In this document: positions 1 through 6,136 of the stretch, one piece after another
How the letters are laid out: each line of letters begins with the position of its first letter
How positions within the stretch are numbered: position 1 is the stretch's first letter
NCBI GenBank assembly: GCA_022710245.1
Contig: JAKLHH010000386.1
Location: forward strand, 1-7,094
Direction of reading: 5' to 3'
From: Myxococcota bacterium
GTDB taxonomy: Bacteria; Myxococcota; Polyangia; GCA-2747355; JAKLHH01
DNA: 7,094 bases
The notes under the pieces: model-generated
Told to the model about the DNA's origin: nothing
Database searches by the model: none
Seen by the model: only the letters and a program-made list of their open reading frames with translations
Made by a program: the position numbers and the translations under genes

Positions 1-38
1 GCGCAGCCGTCTCTGCACGGCCTCGCGGCGCGGGATGA

Positions 39-87
39 ATTTTGCCCTTCATCGCGGAGCCTCCGAAGGAGGCGAGCAGGGCAAAAT
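39..87. repeat. Nested inverted repeat with a GAA-triloop inner hairpin
   Basis: The outer arms ATTTTGCCCT (39-48) and AGGGCAAAAT (78-87) are perfect 10-bp inverted copies. Inside them, GCCTCC (59-64) and GGAGGC (68-73) form a second perfect stem closed by a GAA triloop. A competing stem, GATGAA (34-39) with TTCATC (48-53), uses part of the left outer arm, so the two folds would exclude each other. No T-tract follows on either strand, so a standard intrinsic terminator is not supported. It could be a small mobile or repetitive element, a structured RNA, or a Rho-independent-like end without a U-run. Confidence 0.55.
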
Positions 88-175
88 GCGGCGACACCCA
101 GGCCCGCAGGCTCGCGAGTCACGTCGACCTCACCTCGAACAAGAACATGAGCGGCTCGCTTGAGGGGGCGAGGCG

Positions 176-190
176 CGCGGCGAAGCCGCG
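176..190. repeat. CGCGGC-GAA-GCCGCG mini-hairpin
   Basis: A perfect 6-bp stem (176-181 with 185-190) is closed by a GAA triloop. Its core GCGAAGC is known from biophysical work as an exceptionally stable DNA mini-hairpin. The inner hairpin at 59-73 has the same C-GAA-G loop closure. Chance is possible in GC-rich DNA, so the function is unknown. Confidence 0.4.
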
Positions 191-256
191 GCCCAGGCTG
201 CGTGGCAACTGCCCCTTCTGCGATAGCCAACCGATCAAAACCACTGCGGCGAGGTA

Positions 257-266
257 CTAAATTTAG
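257..266. repeat. AT-rich perfect palindrome CTAAATTTAG
   Basis: This is a perfect 10-bp palindrome in otherwise GC-rich DNA. It extends as an imperfect 18-bp dyad from 253 to 270 (GG..CC outer bases, two mismatched positions). It lies 35 bp beyond the LNS2 stop codon. It could be a protein-binding site or part of a 3' end. No gene start lies close downstream on either strand, so an operator role is unsupported within this window. Confidence 0.35.
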
Positions 267-301
267 CGCCACTCGCGCAGATCACCGGACTCAGGTGCCG
301 A

Positions 302-1486
302 CTACCACCCGGCGAGCGGCGGCGGCGCGGCGACCTTCGCCGCCGGCATCGCCTGCACCGTCGGCAGGTGGCTCGGGTAGTCCTTCACCGCCACCGTGCC
401 CTGCGTGCCGCCCTGCGCGCCGATGATGAAGGTGCTGGTCTTCGGCACCGCGGCGTTCGCGTAGGCCTCGATGTCCGTCGTCGCGTTGCCGTAGGCGGCC
501 TGCAGCGAGACCTGCGCCTCGCTGGTGATGCGCTTGAGGAAGTCGGTCTTGTAGGCGGCGACGCCGGTCGAGGTCGGCAGCGCCTGCGCGAGCGTGTCGG
601 TCAGGTGCACGGCGCCCGGCGGGAAGCCCTGCTGGACCAGCCAGGCCTGGGAGATGTTGCGCAGCTGATCGGGGCGGCCGGTCAGGTAGACGAGCTGGTA
701 GCCCTTGCTGGCCCAGGCGCTGGCCACGTCCACCCCGCCCGCCTGCAGCTTGGGCGAATAGGTGCCGGCGAGGAGCCCGGCGAAGAGCTGGGTGACGAGC
801 TGGAAGTCGTCGGTCGTCAGCGTGCCGTCGATGTCGAGGACGACGGTCGAGGTCGAGGGAGCGAGCACGATCAGCGCGAAGGCGGCGATGGAGAGGTCGC
901 CCTTGACCACCATGCGCACCGGGTAGCGCCCCGGCTGCTGCGCATGCCCCGGCGGCATCTTGAAGAAGACGCGGCCGCCGTCGTCGCTGATCCCGTACTG
1001 GGTGCCGTACTGGTTCTTGGTGCTGGTGGTGAAGACGCCGAGGGAGACCCAGTCGCCACAGGGGGGCTGGTCCTGGAGGTAGATCTCCACGTCCTCGCCC
1101 TGCAGGTTGGTGTCGAGGGTGCCGTAGGCGAACTTGCCGATCAGCACCGGGCTCGTCCCGGCGACGGCGAGGACGTCCTGCCCGCGGTGGTTCGCGGGGC
1201 CCGAGAGGACCACCAGCGGCGTGGTGAGCGAGTGGCGCCACGGCTCGGTCTTGGTCGGCGGCACGAACGGCTTCGGGGTGCCGCAGGCGGGGAGGTCGCC
1301 CGCGCTGGCCTCGGCGTGGCCATCGACGACGCCGGCGTCGGGGCGCACGCCGTCCGATCGGCCGCCGTCGCCGTGGCCGTCGATCGCGGGGCCTGGCCCA
1401 TCGAGCGGAGTCTGAGGCGGGCTGTTGCAGGCCGCGACCACGAGCAGGAGGGCGAGCCAGGGGAGAGTGCGCATGGCGGGAATCAT
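302..1486 (-). CDS. Secreted lipoprotein with LNS2 (lipin/Ned1/Smp2-type) phosphatase domain
   Basis: This 394-residue protein starts with a lipoprotein signal: M-I-P-A-M-R, a hydrophobic core at residues 7-19 and lipobox VAAC with Cys20. A Gly/Asp-rich linker (about 29-60) follows, then a probable beta-sandwich region (about 75-212). The C-terminal HAD-fold domain (about 214-375) has the lipin-type order: DIDGT (D218, D220), YLTGRP (T269), K313 in AAYKTD, and GNATTDIEAY (D338). In lipins and related LNS2 proteins the DxDxT motif dephosphorylates phosphatidate. Both catalytic Asp are present, unlike the degenerate LNS2 of PITPNM/Nir proteins, so activity is plausible. The substrate here is inferred. 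Start 1486 is chosen because minus-strand GGAGAGG sits 9 nt upstream; the in-frame ATG at 1474 lacks a ribosome site, and longer in-frame extensions would bury the signal peptide. It is transcribed divergently from tdk across 247 bp. The product likely acts in the periplasm or on the outer membrane. Confidence 0.85.
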   Translation of the reverse strand: MIPAMRTLPWLALLLVVAACNSPPQTPLDGPGPAIDGHGDGGRSDGVRPDAGVVDGHAEASAGDLPACGTPKPFVPPTKTEPWRHSLTTPLVVLSGPANHRGQDVLAVAGTSPVLIGKFAYGTLDTNLQGEDVEIYLQDQPPCGDWVSLGVFTTSTKNQYGTQYGISDDGGRVFFKMPPGHAQQPGRYPVRMVVKGDLSIAAFALIVLAPSTSTVVLDIDGTLTTDDFQLVTQLFAGLLAGTYSPKLQAGGVDVASAWASKGYQLVYLTGRPDQLRNISQAWLVQQGFPPGAVHLTDTLAQALPTSTGVAAYKTDFLKRITSEAQVSLQAAYGNATTDIEAYANAAVPKTSTFIIGAQGGTQGTVAVKDYPSHLPTVQAMPAAKVAAPPPLAGW

Positions 1487-1680
1487 AGCTGGTCGCCTCT
1501 CCGCCGTGGAGCCGCAAAAAGCGGGCAGCGAAGCCAGAGGGAGATCGAGATCGCGTCCGGAGCTGGGCTGCCCGACGCAGCCCTTGCCTCGCGCGTCCCG
1601 GCGGGCGAAGACCTGACAGTTGTTGGTCGCGGCAGCTCCCCGCCACCGCCCGACGTGCGGGGCGCCGCGACAGTTCGCGC

Positions 1681-1710
1681 TGGACCGCGGCCCCGCGACT
1701 CCAATATGCT
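1681..1710 (+). promoter_or_regulatory. Candidate sigma-70-like promoter for tdk
   Basis: TGGACC (1681-1686; 4 of 6 to TTGACA) and TATGCT (1705-1710; 4 of 6 to TATAAT) are separated by 18 bp. Transcription would begin about 7 bp after 1710, leaving a short leader before the start at 1734. The match is modest and rests on consensus alone. Confidence 0.25.
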
Positions 1711-1733
1711 GCGCCAACTTCACGAGGACCCAG

Positions 1734-2324
1734 ATGGCCAAGCTCTACTTCCGCTACGGTGCCGTGGGCAGCGCCAAGACCCTCAACCTCCTCGCCGTGG
1801 CCCACAACTACCTGACCCAGAACAAGCGCGCGTTCATCATCAAGCCCGAGCTCGACGTGCGCTTCGGCCGCGAGCTGGTCCACTCCCGCGCCGGGGTGGA
1901 GAAGCAGGCGGACCTGCTGGTGGGGCCGAGCACGCGCCTCGACCGGCGGGCGTTCGACGGCGTGGACTGCATCCTCGTCGACGAGGCGCAGTTCCTCTCG
2001 CCCGAGCTGATCGATCAGCTCCGCGCGGTGGCCACCGAGCAGGGCATCCCGGTCATCTGCTACGGCCTGCGCACCGACTTCCGCACCAGGCTCTTCGACG
2101 GCGCGCGGCGGCTGCTCGAGCTCGCCGACTCCATCGAGGAGGTCAAGACGACCTGCAACTTCTGCAACCGGAAGGCGATCTACAACCTCAAGCTCGCCGA
2201 CGGCGTGCCCACCCTCGCCGGCCCCACCATCGACCTCGGCGCCGAGGAGAAGTACCTGCCCACCTGCCCTGCCTGCTACTCGGCGAAGCTGCGCGAGTCG
2301 GGGGCGCTCCCGGCCTCCTCCTAG
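1734..2324 (+). CDS. tdk: Thymidine kinase (class II, TK1-like)
   Basis: The product phosphorylates thymidine to dTMP with ATP in the cytoplasmic pyrimidine salvage pathway. The 196-residue length is normal for the TK1/Tdk family. Visible landmarks are the P-loop GAVGSAKT (9-16), the Walker B/active-site segment LVDEAQF (81-87) with E84 as the expected catalytic base, YGLRTDF (110-116), and a structural zinc site of two CxxC pairs (C141/C144 and C178/C181). The P-loop has Ala14 where GxxxxGK[ST] normally has Gly; K15 and T16 are kept. The start at 1734 gives the family-typical N terminus MAKLYFRYG, with GAGGA 5 nt upstream; upstream in-frame codons lack family similarity. The gene is divergent from the LNS2 lipoprotein and convergent with the AI-2E-family gene. 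Confidence 0.95.
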   Translation: MAKLYFRYGAVGSAKTLNLLAVAHNYLTQNKRAFIIKPELDVRFGRELVHSRAGVEKQADLLVGPSTRLDRRAFDGVDCILVDEAQFLSPELIDQLRAVATEQGIPVICYGLRTDFRTRLFDGARRLLELADSIEEVKTTCNFCNRKAIYNLKLADGVPTLAGPTIDLGAEEKYLPTCPACYSAKLRESGALPASS

Positions 2325-2334
2325 ATCGCCGGTC

Positions 2335-2378
2335 AGCTCGGCGGCCGCGAGCTCCTCAGCTCGGCGGGTCGCCGAGCT
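2335..2378. terminator. Hairpin pair between convergent tdk and transporter genes
   Basis: AGCTCGGCG (2358-2366) and CGCCGAGCT (2370-2378) make a perfect 9-bp stem with a 3-nt loop. A second stem, AGCTCG (2335-2340) with CGAGCT (2348-2353), lies before it. The 11-mer CAGCTCGGCGG occurs at both 2334-2344 and 2357-2367, so the two hairpins can exchange partners. The larger stem overlaps the last codons and stop of the minus-strand gene. There is no T-run, so bidirectional termination is only a possibility drawn from position and stem strength. Confidence 0.35.
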
Positions 2379-3408
2379 CGTCGACAGCCGCCTCGGGACG
2401 ACGCCAGACGCGCTCCTCCCGCGCGATCGCCAGCGCCTCCTGCGCCAGGCGGAGGAGCAGCGGTCCGAGGAGCAACCCCCAGACGCCGAAGACGCCGATG
2501 CCACCCAGCATGCCGAGCAGCACCACGTAGGTGGGCAGCCCCAGGCGCCCGATGCGCGAGAGCACGGGCCGCACCAGGTGGTCGACGATGAGCACGATCC
2601 CGATCAATCCCACCCCCGCGAGGACCAGCGCGGCCCCCCAGCGACCGATGATGGCGAGCCCCGCCGCGACGGGCAGCCAGACCAGCGCGGTGCCGATCGA
2701 AGGCACCAGCGACGCGACCCCGGTGAGGAAGCCGAGCACGTACGGGCGCGGCACGCCGAGCGCGAGGTAGGTGATGGTGGTGATCACCGCCTGCAGCACG
2801 GCCGTGAGCCCCACGCTGACCAGCAGCCCCCGCCCGGTGTCGACGAACGCGGCCGCCAGCCGGCGCGTGTGGACGGGCTCGAGCGGGACGTGCTCGAGCA
2901 GCCAGGCGTAGGCCCGCTCGCCGTTGGCCAGGAAGGAGTAGGACGCATAGACGAAGACGAAGACGCTGATCAGGACCCGGAGCGCGACCCCGGCCACCGT
3001 CTCGAGGAGCTTCAGCGCCCGCTCACCGTAGCGCTGGATCAGCGGCACGGCCTGGCCGACGTTGACCGGCAGCCGCGGCCGCGGCTGACCGTCGGACGAG
3101 ACGACGGAGGCGAGCGCCTGGTGCCCGGTCTTCGAGTGGAGCAGCTTCTGGACCAGCTCGACACCGGCGGTGGCGAGCGAGGTCGCCTCGACGGCGAGCG
3201 GCGCCAGGATCAAGAGGAGCAGCGCCGTGGTCAGCACCGCCGCCGCGGCGTGAGAGCCGCGCAGGAGGCGCCCGAGGCGGACCTGCCAGGGGCGGGCGAG
3301 CACGGCGACCCAGGCCGCGAGGAGCAGCGGCTCCCAGAGATCCCAGAGGGCGACCGCGGAGGCGAGCAGCAGCGCCAGCGAGAGCCACCTCAGCCGTGTT
3401 GCCTCCAT
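2356..3408 (-). CDS. AI-2E family transporter (PerM/TqsA-like membrane protein)
   Basis: This 350-residue integral membrane protein belongs to the AI-2E (UPF0118/PerM) family and has that family's usual length. Hydrophobic segments lie at about 9-37, 55-75, 138-160, 195-215, 222-250, 255-277 and 293-322. A soluble loop at about 80-137 sits between the early and late membrane segments. Family signatures are visible in the C-terminal half: LVPSIGTALVWLP (234-246), DHLVRPVL (276-283) and LGMLGGIGVFGVWGLLLGP (298-316). Members are reported to export autoinducer-2 or to exchange ions such as Na+/H+. The substrate cannot be read from sequence, so the AI-2 label should not be taken literally. The start at 3408 is supported by minus-strand GGAGG 6 nt upstream. 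It converges on tdk with a 31-bp gap and diverges from the lipoprotein gene at 3603. Confidence 0.9.
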   Translation of the reverse strand: MEATRLRWLSLALLLASAVALWDLWEPLLLAAWVAVLARPWQVRLGRLLRGSHAAAAVLTTALLLLILAPLAVEATSLATAGVELVQKLLHSKTGHQALASVVSSDGQPRPRLPVNVGQAVPLIQRYGERALKLLETVAGVALRVLISVFVFVYASYSFLANGERAYAWLLEHVPLEPVHTRRLAAAFVDTGRGLLVSVGLTAVLQAVITTITYLALGVPRPYVLGFLTGVASLVPSIGTALVWLPVAAGLAIIGRWGAALVLAGVGLIGIVLIVDHLVRPVLSRIGRLGLPTYVVLLGMLGGIGVFGVWGLLLGPLLLRLAQEALAIAREERVWRRPEAAVDELGDPPS

Positions 3409-3549
3409 TCGCCCCCTCCGCCTCCAGCAACAAGGATAGCCAGGCCCGAGGGGTCAGGCACGGGGAAGCTCCGGGTGGCGCCCGCCGTAGTATGCCGCGC
3501 CCCGGGGTCGCACCTCCGCGACGCGGCTCCGAGGCAGCGCAGGGCGGGT

Positions 3550-3577
3550 CGCGGAGTTTCGCTATTCGCGAACCGCG
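3550..3577. promoter_or_regulatory. Inverted repeat in the leader of the 3603 gene
   Basis: The contiguous right arm GCGAACCGCG (3568-3577) pairs with CGCGG (3550-3554) plus TTCGC (3558-3562), leaving a 3-nt bulge (AGT) and a 5-nt loop (TATTC). The right side also contains the 8-bp palindrome TTCGCGAA (3565-3572). It ends 25 bp before the lipoprotein start, in the 194-bp divergent gap. It could be an operator or a 5' leader hairpin. TAGGAT (3588-3593) is a weak -10 candidate with no good -35. Confidence 0.3.
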
Positions 3578-3602
3578 GCCCCTGCACTAGGATGCGAGGA
3601 TC

Positions 3603-3938
3603 ATGACTCGATCGATCGCTGTGCTCGCACTCGCCGGCGCCCTCGGGCTCACCGCCTGCGCCGGTCAGCCCCTCCCGCCCGACCAGCCAGTCCCCGCCGG
3701 GGAGCCGCGCGCCGAGCTGCGCGCCCGCCTCGACCTGGAGCCCACCCAGGGTTGCGAGGAGCGCTTCGATCTCTCGCTCTACCAGAGCCGCGGGATCGAC
3801 CTCATCCGCTGGGATGCCCGGCGCGACGCCTGCGAGGGGCGCGAGGTGCGCGTGCGCTACCTGCCGCGGCAGCTGACCCGCGAGCAGGTCGTCGCGGCGC
3901 TCGGCCAGCACGCGCGTCGCGTCCAGGTCCTCCCATGA
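3603..3938 (+). CDS. Small lipoprotein with possible ferredoxin-like (HMA-like) domain
   Basis: This is a 111-residue predicted lipoprotein. It has a signal with M-T-R-S, a hydrophobic stretch at 5-17 and lipobox LTAC with Cys19. A Pro-rich linker follows (about 22-36). The rest (50-111) has two Cys, C51 and C77, that could form a disulfide. Its strand-helix-strand pattern ending in VRVRYLPRQLTREQVVAAL resembles the second half of heavy-metal-associated domains. The metal-binding CxxC is absent, so metal transfer is not supported; the fold resemblance is my inference. The start has AGGA 10 nt upstream (3589-3592), while a second GAGGA at 3596-3600 lies too close. It is the first gene of a tight plus-strand run, and its stop overlaps the next reading frame as ATGA (3935-3938). 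The function is unknown. Confidence 0.75.
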   Translation: MTRSIAVLALAGALGLTACAGQPLPPDQPVPAGEPRAELRARLDLEPTQGCEERFDLSLYQSRGIDLIRWDARRDACEGREVRVRYLPRQLTREQVVAALGQHARRVQVLP

Positions 3939-4006
3939 GCCGAACCTTGAGCCGAACCTTGAACCGAACCTTGAACCGAACCTTGAACCGAGCCCCGAGG
4001 AGATGA
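3935..4006 (+). CDS. Possible micro-ORF, 23-residue Arg-rich (S/N)RTL repeat peptide
   Basis: An ATG at 3935 opens a 23-codon frame ending with TGA at 4004-4006. The predicted peptide is four SRTL/NRTL tetrapeptides followed by NRAPRR, with seven Arg in 23 residues. Its start overlaps the upstream stop as ATGA (3935-3938), and its stop overlaps the downstream ATG in the same way (ATGA 4003-4006). This arrangement would let ribosomes re-initiate from the lipoprotein gene through to the HEAT gene. No strong ribosome site precedes it; only CCAGG lies nearby. It may be a chance frame created by the 12-bp repeat, or a leader-like coupling ORF whose peptide has no role. I know of no family with this sequence. 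Confidence 0.35.
   Translation: MSRTLSRTLNRTLNRTLNRAPRR
3936..3995 (+). repeat. 12-bp tandem repeat at a gene junction, five copies
   Basis: Five head-to-tail 12-mers occupy 60 bp. Copies 1 and 2 read TGAGCCGAACCT, copies 3 and 4 read TGAACCGAACCT, and copy 5 is degraded (TGAACCGAGCCC). The near-identity of adjacent copies suggests recent slippage expansion. Because 12 is a multiple of 3, copy-number change would keep the micro-ORF open. The unit is less GC-rich than the flanking genes. The array ends just before GAGGAG, the ribosome site of the HEAT gene. Confidence 0.9.
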
Positions 4007-6114
4007 TGACCGTGAAGCCGAAGTCGAACCCTGGACGCAGGCGCCGGCGGGGCCGCCTCCTCGAGGCGCTCGCCCTGCTCGCCGCGCTCCTGCCCACCGC
4101 CGCGGTCGCCTGGAGCTACCTCGAGGGCGAGAGCCCCACCGAGGCCGCGCGCCGGCGGGTGCTCGCCTCGCTCGAGCGCGATCCGACCGTCCTCATCAAC
4201 GTCACCTCGCGGGAGATGCCGGGCAGCCCCGACATCCTGAACCTCGGCAAGCGCAGCACCCCCGCGCTGCAGCGCTGCCTCTCGGACAACGTGGACGCCT
4301 CGCTGCGCCGCCTCTGCGCCGCGCTCCTCGGCCAGCTCGGCGATCGCCGCGCGCTGCCCACGCTGCAGACCGCCCTCGAGGCGTGGGAGCCGGAGGTGCG
4401 GCTGGCGGCCGTCCTGGCGCTGCGGCAGCTCCCCGACCGCGGCTCCTTCGCGCCGCTGATGAAGCTGTTCGCGCGCAACGACGAGGAGGAGTCGAACCGC
4501 CTCGCCATCCTCACCACCCTGGGGGCGCTCTCCAGCCCGCAGGCCGTGCAGGTGCTGCGCAAGGAGCTGCGCAAGGGCGCCAAGGACGACGACGAGGAGG
4601 GCGCGGTGGATCGCCGCGCCACCGCCTTCGACGCGCTCTGGCGCAGCCGGCACCTGATGGCGCGCTCGACGCTGGTCGACGACGTCGGCTACGCGCTCCG
4701 CAGCGGCAACCCGGCGCTGGTCGCGGCGGCGACCGCGGTCTCCGCCGAGCTCCGCGCGCCGCAGCTCGTGCGGCACCTCACCCCGCTCCTGGAGAACCAG
4801 CGGCCGGACATCCGCAACAAGGCGGTCTACGCGCTCGGTCGCATCGGCGACCGCTCGGCGACGCGCGCGCTGCTGGCGGCGCTCCCCAAGGTGCGCGAGG
4901 CGCGCATGCTGAACAACATCGCCTTCGCCCTCGAGCGCCTCGATCGCGCGGCGTTCTTCGACTCGATCCGCGAGGTGCTCGGGCACAAGCAGGCGATCAT
5001 CCGGCTCAACGCGGCGTTCGTCCTGGGCGACGTCAAGCGGCCCGAGGGGGTCCCGCTCCTCGCCAAGGCGCTCGCGGATCCCAGCGACTACGTGCGCACC
5101 AGCGCCATCGTCGCGCTCGGCAAGCTGAAGACGGCCGAGGCCGCGAAGCTGATCGAGCCCTTCGTCAAGAGCGACAACGCGTCGATCCGCCAGGAGGCGA
5201 TCTACGCGCTGCACGCGCTGAGCGGCGGCAAGCGCGCCGATCTGATCTACGGCAAGCTCTTCACGCTGCGCGGCGCGCGGCACGCGGCGATGCGCCACCG
5301 GGCGGCCATCGTCCTCGGCCAGGCGGGCGACACGCGGGTGCGCGAGTACCTCCTGACCTGCCTCGAGCAGCGCCGCTGCCGCCGCGACGAGGTCGCCGAC
5401 TACCTGCGCGCCGACCGCGCCCCGCAGACCAGCGGGCGCGTGCTCCTCGGCTGGACGCAGGGGCGGAGCGAGCTCACCGAGCTCGTCTCGGAGCTGAAGC
5501 CGGCCGGCTCGCTGCCGCTGGCGCTGAGCGTGATGGACGCCTACCTGGCGCGGAACCGCACCTCGCTCTCCCGGGCGGACGCGATCATGGGCCGGCGCGC
5601 GATCGATCTGGTGGGCGGCCTCGGCGACGCGAAGGTGCAGGGCCGGCTGCGGCCACACCTCTCGCCCGCGCACGCCTGGCTGCGGGTGCACACCGCCGTG
5701 GCGCTCGCCCGCCTCGGCGACCAGGCCGCCGACACGCGGCTCCTCGGCGACCTCGACAACTTCCCGGTGGAGTGGCTGCCCCGCATGGCGGCGCTGCTCG
5801 GGCGCATCTCGGAGGCGCCCGCGCGTGGACGCCTGCTCGGCGAGCTGCAGAAGCGGGAGAAGGACGCGCCCGCTCCGCTCGCCCTCGCCGCGGCCGCCGT
5901 GCACCTGCGCTGGGACCCGGAGCGCGCCTTCTTCCGCTTCCTCGACGCGCTCGCCTCGGCGGAGGGACGGGAGCGTGATCTGGCGGAGCGCTACCTGCGC
6001 CGCGATCGCAGCCCGCTCGTCACCTCCCTGCTGCGCCGCGCGCTGGCCCGCGAGAGCCGCGAGAGCACGCGCGACCGGCTCCGCCAGCTCCTCGACGCGC
6101 GCGAGCAGAGCTGA
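4003..6114 (+). CDS. Membrane-anchored HEAT-repeat protein
   Basis: This 703-residue protein has an Arg-rich N terminus (12-18) and a single hydrophobic segment (about 19-38), which fits an uncleaved signal-anchor with the bulk outside the cytoplasm. From about 84 to 410 it consists of HEAT/PBS-lyase-like helical pairs with the recurrent pattern of R..A..ALG.lgD and a following P.L...L. Clear examples are at 104-140, 270-294, 333-358 and 365-388. More divergent repeats continue to about 700. An acidic patch lies at 195-203. HEAT arrays are protein-binding scaffolds; no catalytic motif is visible, and the partner is unknown. The start is uncertain: GAGGAG (3997-4002) abuts the ATG at 4003, lies 3 nt from the ATG at 4006 and 9 nt from an in-frame GTG at 4012. 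Ribosome spacing favours 4012, whereas stop/start overlap favours 4003. The three differ by at most three residues. The ligase-family gene follows after 22 bp. Confidence 0.85.
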   Translation: MMTVKPKSNPGRRRRRGRLLEALALLAALLPTAAVAWSYLEGESPTEAARRRVLASLERDPTVLINVTSREMPGSPDILNLGKRSTPALQRCLSDNVDASLRRLCAALLGQLGDRRALPTLQTALEAWEPEVRLAAVLALRQLPDRGSFAPLMKLFARNDEEESNRLAILTTLGALSSPQAVQVLRKELRKGAKDDDEEGAVDRRATAFDALWRSRHLMARSTLVDDVGYALRSGNPALVAAATAVSAELRAPQLVRHLTPLLENQRPDIRNKAVYALGRIGDRSATRALLAALPKVREARMLNNIAFALERLDRAAFFDSIREVLGHKQAIIRLNAAFVLGDVKRPEGVPLLAKALADPSDYVRTSAIVALGKLKTAEAAKLIEPFVKSDNASIRQEAIYALHALSGGKRADLIYGKLFTLRGARHAAMRHRAAIVLGQAGDTRVREYLLTCLEQRRCRRDEVADYLRADRAPQTSGRVLLGWTQGRSELTELVSELKPAGSLPLALSVMDAYLARNRTSLSRADAIMGRRAIDLVGGLGDAKVQGRLRPHLSPAHAWLRVHTAVALARLGDQAADTRLLGDLDNFPVEWLPRMAALLGRISEAPARGRLLGELQKREKDAPAPLALAAAAVHLRWDPERAFFRFLDALASAEGRERDLAERYLRRDRSPLVTSLLRRALARESRESTRDRLRQLLDAREQS

Positions 6115-6136
6115 GCCCGCGCCGAGCGGAGCCGCG

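Larger units (their letters stand above)
1..301. other. Left-end stretch without a convincing gene
   Basis: No recognisable protein is encoded here. A 72-codon frame runs from a TTG at 42 to a TAA at 258-260. Its third positions are GC-rich, as in the neighbouring genes, and it ends in a CPFC motif. However, it has no Shine-Dalgarno sequence, matches no family I know, and its first part is the arm of an inverted repeat. It could be a decayed gene tail, a repetitive element or a structured RNA. The stretch also holds the hairpins listed separately. Bases 230-270 are clearly richer in A+T than the rest of the window. It lies just downstream of the 3' end of the minus-strand LNS2 gene. Confidence 0.5.

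Noticed and set aside
42..260. A 72-codon plus-strand frame starting at TTG
   Set aside because: The third positions look coding-like, but there is no ribosome site or family match, and its beginning is part of an inverted repeat. It is noted as a possible remnant only.
1487..1741. N-terminal extension of the LNS2 protein to an ATG at 1741
   Set aside because: It would overlap the tdk start, place 85 residues before a clear lipoprotein signal peptide, and lacks a ribosome site; the start at 1486 has GGAGAGG at good spacing.
291..2504. A 737-codon minus-strand open frame
   Set aside because: It spans the LNS2 gene in the wrong frame, the intergenic region and tdk antisense, with no family features. 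The 302-1486 frame has a lipobox and HAD motifs instead.
368..2530. A 720-codon plus-strand open frame
   Set aside because: It is antisense to the LNS2 gene and out of frame with tdk, with composition-driven sequence and no recognisable motifs.
3592..3606. A four-codon upstream frame whose TGA overlaps the lipoprotein ATG
   Set aside because: It mimics the ATGA pattern seen further on, but so short a frame arises easily by chance and it has no ribosome site of its own.
3936..3995. CRISPR array
   Set aside because: The 12-bp units are head-to-tail without spacers, far shorter than CRISPR repeats, and no cas gene is nearby.
3877..4002. Upstream in-frame extension of the HEAT protein through the repeat (EPNL repeats)
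   Set aside because: The frame is open back to a stop at 3874-3876 but contains no ATG, GTG or TTG before 4003.
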